NCBI GenBank assembly: GCA_024704175.1 | Contig: CP085629.1 | Location: 930,001 to 994,000 of the forward strand | DNA length: 64,000 nt | DNA from: Paenibacillus sp. P25 | GTDB taxonomy: Bacteria; Bacillota; Bacilli; Paenibacillales; NBRC-103111 | Reading direction: 5' to 3' | Part shown: piece by piece, positions 19,588 through 29,420 of the stretch | Layout: each line of letters starts with the position of its first letter | Numbering within the stretch: position 1 is the stretch's first letter | Notes under the pieces: model-generated | Told to the model about the DNA's origin: nothing | Seen by the model: only the letters and a program-made list of their open reading frames with translations | The model's database searches: none | Program-made: the position numbers and the translations under genes

Positions 19588-19666
19588 TTCTTCCTAAACA
19601 ATATACTTGCATGACGAAATTTGTTATTTTTAATAGTATAGAAGCGAAAAAAGGGAGAGGGACGAC

Positions 19667-20125
19667 ATGCCGGCGCATCGATTACAATTAACGGTCAGGC
19701 TAGTTCTGGTGGCTTGCGCATTGGTGCTTACACTGCTTCAGCCGGTTAGTACGGCTCAGGCCGGAATTGTCGACCGGGTCAAGGAGATGTACCAGTTGCC
19801 GGAGCAGATGGAGAGCATGCAGCAAGAATTTGAAGGGGCGAAGCGGCGACTGGAAGAAGAAAAGAACAAGCTGGCCGAATCGGTCAAGCAGTCGAGCGAA
19901 GCGCTGGAATTGCTCAGAGAACAAAACAAGCAGCTTCAGGATCAGAATGCAGCGCTGCAGAGCCGGATTCAAATGATCGAGCAAGCCGAAGCGGTTCAAC
20001 ATGCCCAAAGGCGGAACATCATGACGATCGTGATCACGGTTCTCCTTCTTGCGATAGGCTATTTTCTGCTGGGACGATTGCTCCGGATTGCGGTTTGGAA
20101 ACGCCAAAAGAATGAACGATACTAA
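19667..20125 (+). CDS. Membrane protein with signal peptide and coiled coil (hypothetical)
   Basis: 152 residues. The N-terminal signal or anchor helix is LVLVACALVLTLLQPVSTAQA. A long heptad-rich helical segment covers about residues 37-110 (many Glu, Lys, Gln; QSSEALELLREQNKQLQDQN). A C-terminal transmembrane helix (IMTIVITVLLLAIGYFLLG) is followed by a basic tail. It lies upstream of and close to the AIM24 gene, so the two may be co-transcribed. I do not recognise a named family. A truncated copy lies at 18766. Confidence 0.75.
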   Translation: MPAHRLQLTVRLVLVACALVLTLLQPVSTAQAGIVDRVKEMYQLPEQMESMQQEFEGAKRRLEEEKNKLAESVKQSSEALELLREQNKQLQDQNAALQSRIQMIEQAEAVQHAQRRNIMTIVITVLLLAIGYFLLGRLLRIAVWKRQKNERY

Positions 20126-20146
20126 CCGATGGGGGAGGCACGGCGT

Positions 20147-20844
20147 TTGAACATTTCTTATGAACAGACATGGCAGGTAACCCGGTCTGCGGCATTTGCG
20201 CTGGAGCCCGGGGAATCGGTGCATGTGCTGCATCCCAATCAAATCATCGCTTTTCAAGGCGCTCCCTCTATGCGTGAGGACTCGTTCATGAAGCTGTCGG
20301 GCATGTACCGGAAAAAAGATTGCTGCAGTCGCGCATTTCCGGTCCCTCCCGGTTCATCCTTGGACTCCCGGAGGGTTATTCCCTGGGGACGGTCGAGATG
20401 AAGGAAGAGGACGATCTGCTCTTTGATTTCCGGCATGTCTTATTCTATACAAGCGGTATGAGCTTTCGTACGCAGGTCCAGACTGTCCGAAACGCTATCA
20501 TGACAAGGGATTTCGTCAAGATGAAGTTTCGGGGACCGGGCACGCTGGGGCTTCTGACCTTCGGACCGCTGTACCCGGTTCGGCTAAATCCCGGGGAGCC
20601 CCTGTACGTGGATATCCAGTGCCTGGTGGCTTACCCGGAGCGGGTACGCTTAACGCCTTGCGTGTACGGCAATACACTGGCCAGTCAATATATGAACTAC
20701 CAATGGGAAGTGACAGGATCGGGCACCGTGCTGCTGCAGCCCGGCAAACCGGACAAGCGGCTGGAGGAGCATATGAGCGGGGACGGCTTACTCAAGCGGG
20801 TGCTCCGGGAAGTGATTCCCTTCGGCGGCGTGTTTATTAAATAA
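20147..20844 (+). CDS. AIM24 family protein, one frameshift
   Basis: A beta-rich AIM24/TIGR00266-type protein of about 232 residues. The N-terminal part contains WQVTRSAAFALEPGESVHVL and QIIAFQGAPSM. After a break near 20316 it continues as LQSRISGPSRFILGLPEGYS, LTFGPLYPVRLNPGEPLYVD and TGSGTVLLQPG. TTG 20147 has GGGGGAGG 7-8 bp upstream and is preferred to ATG 20129, which lacks a ribosome site. Bacterial members have no established biochemical role. The gene is 21 bp after the coiled-coil membrane protein and ends at a strong terminator. Confidence 0.8.
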
Positions 20845-20891
20845 TCGATTCAAGTGCTGTCATCTAGTCTGAAGGAAATGGAATCTGGAAA

Positions 20892-20935
20892 GGGACCCCG
20901 CGCCGGTGCACATCACACGGTTGCGGGGTCTTTTC
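20892..20935 (+). terminator. Intrinsic terminator after the AIM24 gene
   Basis: Stem GACCCCGC / GCGGGGTC followed by TTTT. It lies between this gene and the convergent minus-strand operon. Confidence 0.85.
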
Positions 20936-20937
20936 TG

Positions 20938-21033
20938 TTAATGGCCATGCTCCAAATAAATAACCAGCAGCAGGAACAGGATGAGCATAATTCCTTTCAT
21001 CACTCTCGTACGGTAATCGTCCGACATGCTCAT
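20938..21033 (-). CDS. Small predicted membrane protein (31 residues)
   Basis: A short minus-strand frame MSMSDDYRTRVMKGIM... with one hydrophobic helix (GIMLILFLLLVIYLEHG) and a GGGGTG ribosome site directly before ATG. It follows gcvPB by 26 bp on the same strand. Not recognised. The clean start, helix and operon position make it plausible as a small membrane peptide, but it could be chance. Confidence 0.45.
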   Translation of the reverse strand: MSMSDDYRTRVMKGIMLILFLLLVIYLEHGH

Positions 21034-21059
21034 CACCCCACAGGAGTCAGGTTCACCTT

Positions 21060-22540
21060 TTAACCGCAGGTACAGTTTAGTACAGGCTTGCGGGCAGCCA
21101 AAGTCTCGTCTAACCGTCTTACGGCCGTCGTGTACGGGGCGCCCATCAACAGCTCGGGATTGCTCTCGGCCTCCTGGGCGATTTGAATCATCGTATCGAT
21201 GAAGGCGTCCAAGGTTTCCTTGCTTTCCGTCTCCGTCGGCTCGATCATGATGCACTCTTCCACATTGAGCGGAAAGTAGATGGTCGGCGGATGATACCCG
21301 AAGTCGAGCAGACGCTTGGCGACATCCAGCGTGCGGACGCCGAACTTCTTCAGCCCTTTGCCGGATAGGACGAATTCGTGCTTGCATCCTTTCTCGTAGG
21401 GAACCTCGTAGTACGGGGCCAGTCTATTCATCATGTAATTGGCATTGAGGACGGCGCATACGGATACTTGGCGCAGCCCCTCGGGCCCGTAGGTACGAAT
21501 GTAAGTGTAGGCACGGACGAGAATGCCGAAGTTGCCGTAATACGCTTTGACCCTGCCGATGGAATCCGGTGCATCGTAATCGAAATAATAGGTTCCGTCC
21601 TCCGCTTGTTCCACAACCGGTCTCGGCAGGAACGGAATCAGCTTCTTCTTGACGCCGACGGGACCCGCACCCGGGCCGCCGCCGCCGTGCGGGGTGCTCA
21701 TCGTCTTGTGCAGGTTGAGGTGCACGACATCAAAGCCCATATCGCCGGGCCGGGTGATGCCCATGATCGCGTTGGAGTTGGCTCCGTCGTAATACAGCAG
21801 GCCGCCGGCTTCATGGACGATCCGGGCGATTTCTTCGATCTGCTCTTCGAATAATCCGAGCGTGTTCGGATTGGTCAGCATCAGTGCGGCTGTATCTTCC
21901 CCGACCGCCGCTCGGAGCGCTTCGAGATCCACAAGCCCCTGATCGTTTGACTTGATCGTAATGGTCTCAAACCCGGCCACGGCGGCGCTGGCCGGGTTCG
22001 TCCCGTGAGAGGAGTCCGGCACGATCACTTTGCTGCGGCGTTCCCCCGGCTTTCGTGATAGGCGCGGATCATCATAAGTCCCGTCCATTCCCCGTGCGCC
22101 CCGGCGGCGGGTCGCAGCGTGACCTGATCCATCCCGGTGATCGCGGCCAGGTCCTTCTGCAGCCGGTAGAGCAGCTCCAAAGCGCCTTGAACGGACGATT
22201 CCGGCTGGTAGGGATGGATCCGGGCAAAGCCGGGAAAACGCGCCACATCTTCGTTGATCTTCGGATTGTATTTCATCGTGCAGGAACCGAGAGGATAGAA
22301 GCCGTTATCGATCCCGAAATTCCGGCGCGAGAGGGCCGTATAATGCCGGATGACATCGACCTCATATACCTCGGGAAGGGCGGCGGGCGTACTCCGGAGC
22401 ATAGAGGCGGGAATGAGCCCGCCCGGATCCGTCTGGGGTACGTCGCACTCGGGCAAGGAGTAGGCGACTCGCCCCGGGCCGCTCAGTTCGAAAATGAGCG
22501 CCTTATCGTGCTTTTGGTGTTCCATGGACGTATTGCTCAT
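21060..22540 (-). CDS. gcvPB: Glycine dehydrogenase (decarboxylating) subunit 2, one frameshift
   Basis: P-protein subunit 2 of the glycine cleavage system, about 490 residues. The N-terminal part has [22 protein letters not shown]. After a break near 22045 it continues with [14 protein letters not shown], and the PLP lysine lies in [19 protein letters not shown]. Split PA/PB genes are the Gram-positive form. Together with subunit 1 it decarboxylates glycine and loads aminomethyl onto the H-protein lipoyl arm. Its ATG overlaps the end of gcvPA by 4 bp, so the two are translationally coupled. Confidence 0.94.
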
Positions 22541-23896
22541 AACAAGGCCTCCAATCCGGCGGCGAACCGCTCGATTTCTTCCCTCGATCTGCGTTCCGTT
22601 ACGGCAACCAGCATATGTCCTTTCAGCTCAGGATATGCCAGGCCAAGATCATATCCTCCGATGAAGCCTTCCTTCAGCGACTGCTGATTCAGCAGGCCGA
22701 TGTCGGCCGAATCCGGCGACTTGACGACAAATTCATTGAAGAAGGGGGAGGAGAAGGCCAGAGTAATTCCTGGGATCCGGCTGAACAGACCGGCGGCATA
22801 ATGGGCCTTCTGCAAATTGAGATTCCCTACCTCCCGCAGTCCTTCTTTCCCCATCACCGACAAATACACGGAAGCGCACAGCGCTAGAAGCGCCTGGTTC
22901 GAGCAAATATTGGAGGTCGCCTTCTCGCGGCGGATATGCTGCTCCCGGGCCTGCATGGTGAGAACAAAGCCCCTTTTTCCGTCCCGGTCGACGGTTTGGC
23001 CTACAATCCGCCCCGGCATCCTGCGCATCCAGGGAGCGGGTCGCGGCGAAGTAGCCGCAGGTCGGGCCGCCGAGGGAGGAGGGAATGCCGAACGGTCGCG
23101 CATCGCCGACCACGATGTCCGCTCCCAGCTTGCCCGGCGCTTCCAGCAATCCGAGGGATAGGGGATTGGTGCTGACGACAAGCAGTCCGCCCGCGCCGTG
23201 GACGAGGGGCTCAATCGCCCGAAGGTCCTCGATGCAGCCGAAGAAATTAGGCGATTGGACGATGACCAGCGCCGTCCGGTCCGTCACGGCGACCGCCAGT
23301 TCCTGCAGATCGGTTACGCCGTCGGTGCAGCCCACTTCATGAATTTCCAAATTCAGTCCGAGAGCGACCGTATTCAAGATCTGCCTCGCTTCCGGATGGA
23401 CAGCCCGGGAAACAACGATCCGGCTGCGCTTCGTAGCGCCGTAGGCCAAAGCGCCGGCCTCCGCCAGGGCGGTAGCGCCGTCGTACATGCTGGCATTGGC
23501 AACGGCCATACCCGTGAGTTCACAAATATAGGATTGGAATTCGAAGATCGCCTGGAGCTCGCCCTGGCTGATTTCCGGCTGGTAAGGCGTATAGGCGGTG
23601 TAAAATTCGGAGCGGGAGATCACGTGGTTAATGACGACCGGGATATGGTGATCATAAATGCCCGCCCCCAGGAAGCTGACGTACCGGTCGAGATCGGCAT
23701 TTCTATCGGACAGCTCCCTCATATGCCTTAACAGGGCCGGTTCATCCAACGCCTCCGATACGTTAAGCCTGCCTTGAAAACGAATGGTTGAAGGGATATC
23801 GGAAAATAGCTCTTCCGCCGATTGGATGCCGATAACCTGCATCATTTCCGCCTGATCTCTTTCGGTCAACGGTAAATACCGGTGTTTCAAAGCCAT
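22537..23896 (-). CDS. gcvPA: Glycine dehydrogenase (decarboxylating) subunit 1, one frameshift
   Basis: P-protein subunit 1, about 450 residues joined. It starts [19 protein letters not shown]. Conserved parts are [38 protein letters not shown] and, after a break near 23020-23040, [20 protein letters not shown] with [12 protein letters not shown]. It lies downstream of gcvT (63-bp gap) and upstream of gcvPB (overlap). Confidence 0.94.
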
Positions 23897-23959
23897 CCTC
23901 TCCTTTTGTCAGCGGTCGCGCCCCGGCTTACCGAAAGCCGTTCTGCCGGCCGCAGGCTG

Positions 23960-25075
23960 TCAGTTTTTCACACGTTTATAGAAGGGGGTTTTAACGACTT
24001 CGGCTTGCAGCTTTTTCCCGCGGATCTCCACCCGCACAGGGGCTCCGATTTCAGCGTGCGCCGATTCCAGCAGGGCGAGGCCCAAATTTCGTTTTAACGT
24101 CGGCGACTGCGTTCCCGTTGTCACTTCGCCGATAAGCTGTCCGTCCGCGGCATACACTGGATAATGGCACCTCGGGATGCCTCTGTCGATCATTTCGATC
24201 CCCACGAGCCTCCGCGGAACTCCGCCCGTCTTCTGCCGCAGCAAGGCGTCGCGTCCGATAAAATCGCCTTTCTCCAGCTTGACGAACGGTCCAAGCCCGG
24301 CTTCCAGCGGAGTGATCGAGGCCGAGAGCTCCTGGCCGTACAGCGGAAGTCTGGCTTCGAACCGGAGCGTGTCTCTGGCGCCGAGACCGGCGGGAAGCGA
24401 CCCGTACGCTTTGCCAGCCTGGAGCAGCGCCTCCCATACGTACGCCGCATCCTGAGCTTTTACGTAGATTTCGAACCCGTCTTCGCCGGTATAGCCCGTG
24501 CGGGAGATGAGCGCCTTAACGCCGTCTAAACTTACGTCGGGAATAAATTCGAACCCTTTAAGCTGCGTCAGATCGGCGGTCGTCAAACGGGACAAAATCG
24601 CTTCCGCCTTCGGCCCCTGCAGCGCCAGCAGCGCGGTTTCGTCCGAAACGTTATTTATTACCACGTCGCCGATGAGGTGGCGGTCCATCCATTCCAAATC
24701 CTTCTCGATGTTCGATGCATTAATGACGAGCATAAACTCATCGGCGGAACATTTGTACACGAGCAGATCGTCGACGACGCCTCCGTCCGGGCAGCACATG
24801 AGGCTGTACTGGGCCTGGCCTTCCTTAAGCCGGGACACATCGTTGGTGGTCAGCCGCTGAAGATAGGCTTCGGCATAGGTACCGGTGACAAGCACCTCGC
24901 CCATATGGGAAACGTCGAACAAGCCGGCATGTTGTCTGACCGCCTCATGCTCCTTCTGAATCCCGTAAAACTGGACAGGCGGCTCCCAGCCTCCGAAATC
25001 GATACAGCGCACTCCTTCGAAGGCGGCATAGCAGGGGAATAACGGCGTTCTTTTCAAACCGGACAAAGGAATCAC
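23960..25075 (-). CDS. gcvT: Aminomethyltransferase (glycine cleavage T-protein)
   Basis: Intact 371 residues. Folate-binding T-protein motifs are clear: [39 protein letters not shown] (read in two parts), [15 protein letters not shown] and [19 protein letters not shown]. It moves the aminomethyl carbon to tetrahydrofolate, releasing ammonia. It is first in the gcvT-gcvPA-gcvPB operon and is controlled by the tandem glycine riboswitch upstream. Confidence 0.96.
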   Translation of the reverse strand: MIPLSGLKRTPLFPCYAAFEGVRCIDFGGWEPPVQFYGIQKEHEAVRQHAGLFDVSHMGEVLVTGTYAEAYLQRLTTNDVSRLKEGQAQYSLMCCPDGGVVDDLLVYKCSADEFMLVINASNIEKDLEWMDRHLIGDVVINNVSDETALLALQGPKAEAILSRLTTADLTQLKGFEFIPDVSLDGVKALISRTGYTGEDGFEIYVKAQDAAYVWEALLQAGKAYGSLPAGLGARDTLRFEARLPLYGQELSASITPLEAGLGPFVKLEKGDFIGRDALLRQKTGGVPRRLVGIEMIDRGIPRCHYPVYAADGQLIGEVTTGTQSPTLKRNLGLALLESAHAEIGAPVRVEIRGKKLQAEVVKTPFYKRVKN

Positions 25076-25149
25076 CTCTCACTCTGTAAATATGATCGGA
25101 ATACAAAAAAGGACAGGGCGAAAAGACATCAAATACCGGCGGTATTTTG

Positions 25150-25345
25150 CCTTCTGCGCTCTGTCCTTGGTACCTGAGAGTTACCTAAGCCATCCGCGAT
25201 GGTCGAAGTTTCCCCTTGGGTGACCCGGCGCGTCCCGGGTTCTCTCCAGAGTTGCGTCCGGTAAAGGTCCTTTTGCCTGAGAGATTCACCTTGACGGCTT
25301 ACTCCTTCGGCGTTACTTGCCAACATTCCAAGTAATCTCTCCCAT
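25150..25345 (-). ncRNA. Tandem glycine riboswitch (gcvT element)
   Basis: On the minus strand the leader holds two glycine aptamers. The first has GGAGAGA..., GCCGAAGGAG and AATCTCTCAGGCAAAAGGAC. The second has TGGAGAGAACC, CACCCAAGGGG and AACTCTCAGGTACCAAGGAC. A short linker joins them. The arrangement directly upstream of gcvT is the classic one, in which glycine binding switches on the cleavage genes. A -35 TTGACA on the minus strand (complement of 25404-25409) lies upstream. Confidence 0.95.
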
Positions 25346-25448
25346 TACCATCATTCGCATATTCGATTGTCTTATTTCCATTAATGCGGCATCCGGATGG
25401 AATTGTCAACCTATTTTTCGAAAAAATCAGAATTTTTTGTCAAGTGTC

Positions 25449-25478
25449 TTGACATCTCCTTCCAGGGTCCGGTAATCT
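25449..25478 (+). promoter_or_regulatory. Candidate gcvH promoter
   Basis: TTGACA, an 18-bp spacer and TAATCT lie upstream of gcvH on the plus strand. The gcvT-P operon is divergent. No riboswitch is visible on the gcvH side, so gcvH may not share glycine control. Confidence 0.6.
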
Positions 25479-25518
25479 AAAATTCACCTTAATCCTATGG
25501 TAAAGCGAGGCGCAAATC

Positions 25519-25918
25519 ATGAGCGAGATCCCAATGAATTTGCTGTACAGCAAGGACCATGAATGGGCGGAGGCGGCCGATTCCCGCATCGTGCGGATCG
25601 GCATTACCGATTTCGCGCAAAGCGAGCTCGGCGACATCGTATTCGTTGAGCTCCCGGAGACGGGTACCGTTATCCAAGCCGGAGACAGCATCGGAACAAT
25701 CGAATCGGTGAAAACGGTGTCCGATCTGTTCACGCCCGTAAGCGGTACGATCGTAAGAGTGAATGAGGCGTGCTGGATCAGCCCGAGCTCGTCAACAACG
25801 AACCGTATGCCGGAGGCTGGATCGTTGAGGTGGAGCCGGGAGAGAAGGGGGCAGCGACGAGCTTGCCGGGCCGCTGACCGCAGAGCAGTACAAGACGTAC
25901 ATCGATCAAGAGAGCTAG
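25519..25918 (+). CDS. gcvH: Glycine cleavage system H-protein, two frameshifts
   Basis: Lipoyl carrier protein of the glycine cleavage system. It starts MSEIPMNLLYSKDHEWAEAA, and the lipoyl lysine is in GTIESVKTVSDLFTPVSG near residue 64. Breaks near 25770 and 25850 hide the C-terminus, which reads LDQPELVNNEPYAGGWIVEV and then GPLTAEQYKTYIDQES, ending at TAG 25916-25918 (about 132 residues). It is transcribed away from the gcvT-PA-PB operon. Confidence 0.94.
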
Positions 25919-25950
25919 CGCGGATGCGTTTAAAAAGCACAGATGCACAC

Positions 25951-25986
25951 GGAACGGAGCCTTGCTGTTTAGCGGGCTCCGTTTTC
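25951..25986. terminator. Terminator between gcvH and the LysR gene
   Basis: Stem AACGGAGCC / GGCTCCGTT with TTT on the plus side. It separates convergent genes. Confidence 0.75.
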
Positions 25987-26916
25987 TATTGACGGTTGCG
26001 CGTATTTCGCCATTTTGTTCAGCCAGTATTCCGAGGAGACCGCGATGAAATCTTTGGCCGCTTTGCCCAGGTAGCTGTCTTTCTTGTAGCTGGCCACTAC
26101 TTCCCAGACCGGATTTTGCCGGATGGAGAAATAAGCGACGCCCGGGTTCGGCTTGGCGTAGGTGATGGGGAAGACGGAGCAGCAGATACCCTCAGCTACC
26201 ATTTCGTACAGGGTCTGACAGCTTCGGGTTTCCAGCAGGATATGCGGATTCATGCCTTCCTCGGCGATCAATTGATCGTAGATTTCCCGGAGGGTCGACC
26301 CCTGCTGCATGATCGCGAAGGAATCATTTTCAAACCGCTTGAGGCTGATCTCGGGGAGCTTCCCGCCGAGCTTGCTTCCATGATGGGCGAGGGGTGGGCA
26401 CCGGGGACCCCAAGAATAATTTGTTCGGAGCAGATAGGGATATACCGGTCGTTTGTTTTTTGTGAATCCTGCAGGGTGAGGAAGCCGATATCCAGATTCC
26501 CCTGGGCTATTTCGTGCTGCTGCTTCTTAACGGGCATTTCGATGGGCTCGATTTTCGTTTTGGGATATTTTTTGTAAAAGAGCGGGTACACGGCAGCCGA
26601 ACATTTCCGTACCGCGTTCCGGCGTCAGCCCCACGACCAGCTTGCCTTCTTTGATTTCGAGCAGATCGTTGATCCGGTTGTACGTTTCTTTCTTGATGCG
26701 CAGGATCTGTCTCGCGTTCTCCACATAAATTTGCCCGGCCGGGGTCAACCGCCAGTCGCTTCGGGAACGGACGAAGAGCGGAGTTCCCAGCTCTTTCTCA
26801 AGCCTTAGTAATTGCTGGTTTAAGGCGGACTGGGTAATAAAAAGCTTCTCCGCCGCTTTCGTTATATTGTTTTCTTCCGCAATTCGGACGATGTATTCCA
26901 GCTGTTTCAAGTCCAT
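25969..26916 (-). CDS. LysR-family transcriptional regulator, two frameshifts
   Basis: The N-terminal winged HTH is MDLKQLEYIVRIAEENNITK, then AAEKLFITQSALNQQLLRLE. The substrate-binding half is split into two further frames (KIEPIEMPVKKQQHEIAQGN and, after a break near 26310-26350, GSTLREIYDQLIAEEGMNPH). Total about 300 residues. It is divergent from the MBL hydrolase and two MFS genes. The dyad CTTAG-N6-CTAAG at 26952-26967 in the shared intergenic region is a candidate binding site. It probably controls those transport genes in response to an organic acid. Confidence 0.88.
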
Positions 26917-26951
26917 GTGTAAATTTTAATTCCCCTTTTCTCTTAAATTTA

Positions 26952-26967
26952 CTTAGAGAAAACTAAG
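26952..26967. promoter_or_regulatory. Candidate LysR operator
   Basis: Inverted repeat CTTAG (26952-26956), AGAAAA, CTAAG (26963-26967) between divergent genes. The spacing fits a T-N11-A LysR box. Function is inferred from position only. Confidence 0.45.
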
Positions 26968-27107
26968 AATTATCACTTTTACTTTTTTATACATTCAGCA
27001 TACGATGGAATTAAATGCAGGACAAGGATAATTTTACATAATTGTTTATGAATGCGCTTACGATTAATTCTTGATGATTGTTATTTATGAGGTATGGAGG
27101 AGTGGAT

Positions 27108-28113
27108 ATGGAGCTTTTACCGGGCATTCACCGGCTTGAAGTAGACTACCAGGACCGGCTCGCTGAACCAGCATATTCTTGTCGGAACGGAGGCGGCCTT
27201 GATCGTCGATGCGGGAATCGATTCAACCCCCGAGGACGTGATCTTCGCCTACTTGGATCACATCCTGGGACGACGACAGCTGCAACTGCACGTGCTGATT
27301 ACCCATTCCGACGCCGACCATTGCGGAGGGCTGGGCGCGCTTCAGGCCCGTTATCCCGGCATCCGTTCGTATGCCCATGAAGCCGAAAGGCCGCTCGTTG
27401 AAGATCCGGACATGAATATCCGCATGAGATACGCCGAATTCGCCGCGGAAGGGGTGAACTTCCCGGAGGAGATCTACGAAAGTCTGCGGCACAAGCTCGG
27501 GATGCCCGGACGAATTGACCGAACGCTTCGCGGAGGAGAGACGTTTCGGCTCTCGCCCGATTGGCGTGTGGAGGCGGTTCATACTCCAGGTCACACGAAA
27601 GGCCATATGATCGTATACGATGCGCGCTCCCGGTGCGCCATTATCGGGGATGCCGCCTTGGGCAAGGGCGTGCCTGCGAGGGACGGGGGCTGGTCCCTGT
27701 GTCCGACCAACCGCCTCGCCGCGGATTACCTGCAAACGCTTGATGTCATCTCCGGGCTGCAGCCCGAATTTGTGCTGGGAAGCCATTATCCGGTGATCCG
27801 GGGCTCGAAGGACATCGCTAGGTTCCTTAAGGAGAGCCGGGCGTTCGTGTACGAAGTGGAGGAGCACATTTTGCAGGAGCCGCTCCGTCAGGAAAGGGTT
27901 ACGCTTTCCGGCCTGCTTGCATCGGCGGACGGCCGGCTCGGCGCTTGGCCCAGGGAGCGGAATCTGAATCTGTACTATGTTCTGCAGGGCGGGCTGGAGA
28001 AGCTGGAGGCAGACGGGCTGATCCGAAGAGAACGGAACCGCGAAGCGCCGGGATGGATCTGGTCGCGAGTATCATCCGGGCGCCGGTTGAGCGGCAGTTC
28101 CTTATTCATGTAA
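27108..28113 (+). CDS. Metallo-beta-lactamase-fold hydrolase, one frameshift
   Basis: Starts MELLPGIHRLEVDYQDRLAE. After a break near 27170 it continues HILVGTEAALIVDAGID. Metal-binding motifs are THSDADHCGG, HTPGHTKGHMIVYD, and GSHYPVIRG as the late His. A C-terminal helical/winged extension covers about residues 250-335 and includes LNLYYVLQGGLEKLEADGLI. The family contains lactonases, glyoxalase II-like thioesterases and others. With two organic-anion MFS carriers just downstream, hydrolysis of a lactone or ester of an imported acid is possible but unproven. Confidence 0.8.
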
Positions 28114-28132
28114 AGAACGGGAGGTATTTCTG

Positions 28133-29392
28133 TTGATCGCCAAAAAGCAGCTTTTTATCCTGATCATGCTGTTCACCGCATCGCTGATTAATTACATGGA
28201 CCGGTCGGCCCTGTCCATTGTCGTCCCGATCATTCAAAAAAATTTCAACATCAGCCCCAGCTCGATGGGCATCATTTTAAGCGCTTTCTTTATCGGGTAT
28301 GCCTTGTTCAATTTCATTGGGGGTTATTTCTCCGACAAAATCGGGCCGAAGAAAGTGCTCGGCGGCGCGATGGTCATTTGGTCTTTCTTCGGAGGACTGA
28401 CGGCGGTAACCTACAACTTCGCCTCCTTATTCGTCGTCCGCCTCTTCTTCGGATTCGGGGAAGGCCCCATCGGTTCGGCCACGAATAAAACCGTGAACAA
28501 TTGGTTCCAGGTGCGCCAGCGTGCAAGAGCAATGGCCTGGGCCACGTCGGCGATGCCGCTCGGCGCTGCGATTGCAGGTCCTTTCATCGGACTGATCGCC
28601 GTGAACTGGGGCTGGAGAGCTCCCTTCGCGGTTCTGCTCGTTATTGGCGTAATCTGGGCGCTGATCTGGGCCAAATATGCGAAAGACGCCCCGCAGGAAA
28701 GCGAGGAGCGACCTGAAATCGTGAACCATAAGGTGACTTCGGAAGGCCTCCCCGCCCGAAAGCCCAAGCTTTCGGAGTCTCTCCGCCAGCCGCGGATATG
28801 GTCCGTCGCTTTGGCCTTCTTCGCCTGCAACTACATCGTATACTTCTTCCTGACGTGGTTTCCGACTTACCTCGTTAATGTTCATCATTTAAGCATTGTT
28901 CATATGAGCTTCGTTACCGCCATTCCTTGGCTCCTGGGAACGGCAGGTACGCTGCTCGGCGGGTATTTGTCCGACGGTATGGCCAAGAAGACGGGGAATC
29001 CGGTGCTGGCAAGGAAAATGATCATCGTCAGCTGTCTGTCGGGCTGTGCGTTCAGCGTAGCGGCGCTTTCCTTCGTGACTTCCACTGCGGCCGCCGTAAC
29101 CTTGATGTCGATCGGCGTTTTTTTCGAATACTTGATTCCTCCAAGCATCTGGGCGATGGTTCAGGATTCGGTGCCTCAAGAGCATGTGGGAGGCGCCGGA
29201 GGGTTCGTTCATTCCCTGTCCAACCTGTCCGGCATTATCGGGCCGACGGTGACGGGGGTGATCGTGCAGACGACGGGCTCCTACAACATCGCGTTTGTCA
29301 TTGCAGCTCTTCTGGCGCTCGTAGGCGCTGTAACGGTCGCATGGCTCAATAAGCCTATCCGGTCGTCGGCGAAGAGAGAGATGGCCGTTTAA
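28133..29392 (+). CDS. MFS transporter, anion:cation symporter family
   Basis: Intact 419 residues with about 12 membrane helices. Family features include INYMDRSALSIVVP in helix 1, GGYFSDKIGPKKVLGG in loop 2-3 and RLFFGFGEGPIG. It is similar to hexuronate/galactarate-type carriers. The TTG start is supported by GGGAGG about 10 bp upstream. It lies 20 bp after the MBL gene, so probably in one operon. The substrate is likely a sugar acid or other organic anion. Confidence 0.85.
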   Translation: MIAKKQLFILIMLFTASLINYMDRSALSIVVPIIQKNFNISPSSMGIILSAFFIGYALFNFIGGYFSDKIGPKKVLGGAMVIWSFFGGLTAVTYNFASLFVVRLFFGFGEGPIGSATNKTVNNWFQVRQRARAMAWATSAMPLGAAIAGPFIGLIAVNWGWRAPFAVLLVIGVIWALIWAKYAKDAPQESEERPEIVNHKVTSEGLPARKPKLSESLRQPRIWSVALAFFACNYIVYFFLTWFPTYLVNVHHLSIVHMSFVTAIPWLLGTAGTLLGGYLSDGMAKKTGNPVLARKMIIVSCLSGCAFSVAALSFVTSTAAAVTLMSIGVFFEYLIPPSIWAMVQDSVPQEHVGGAGGFVHSLSNLSGIIGPTVTGVIVQTTGSYNIAFVIAALLALVGAVTVAWLNKPIRSSAKREMAV

Positions 29393-29420
29393 ACCGGCAC
29401 CAAGTGGGGAGGAAAATCGA

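Noticed and set aside
21378..22687. Plus-strand open frames of 158 and 210 codons
   Set aside because: Shadows of gcvPB and gcvPA.
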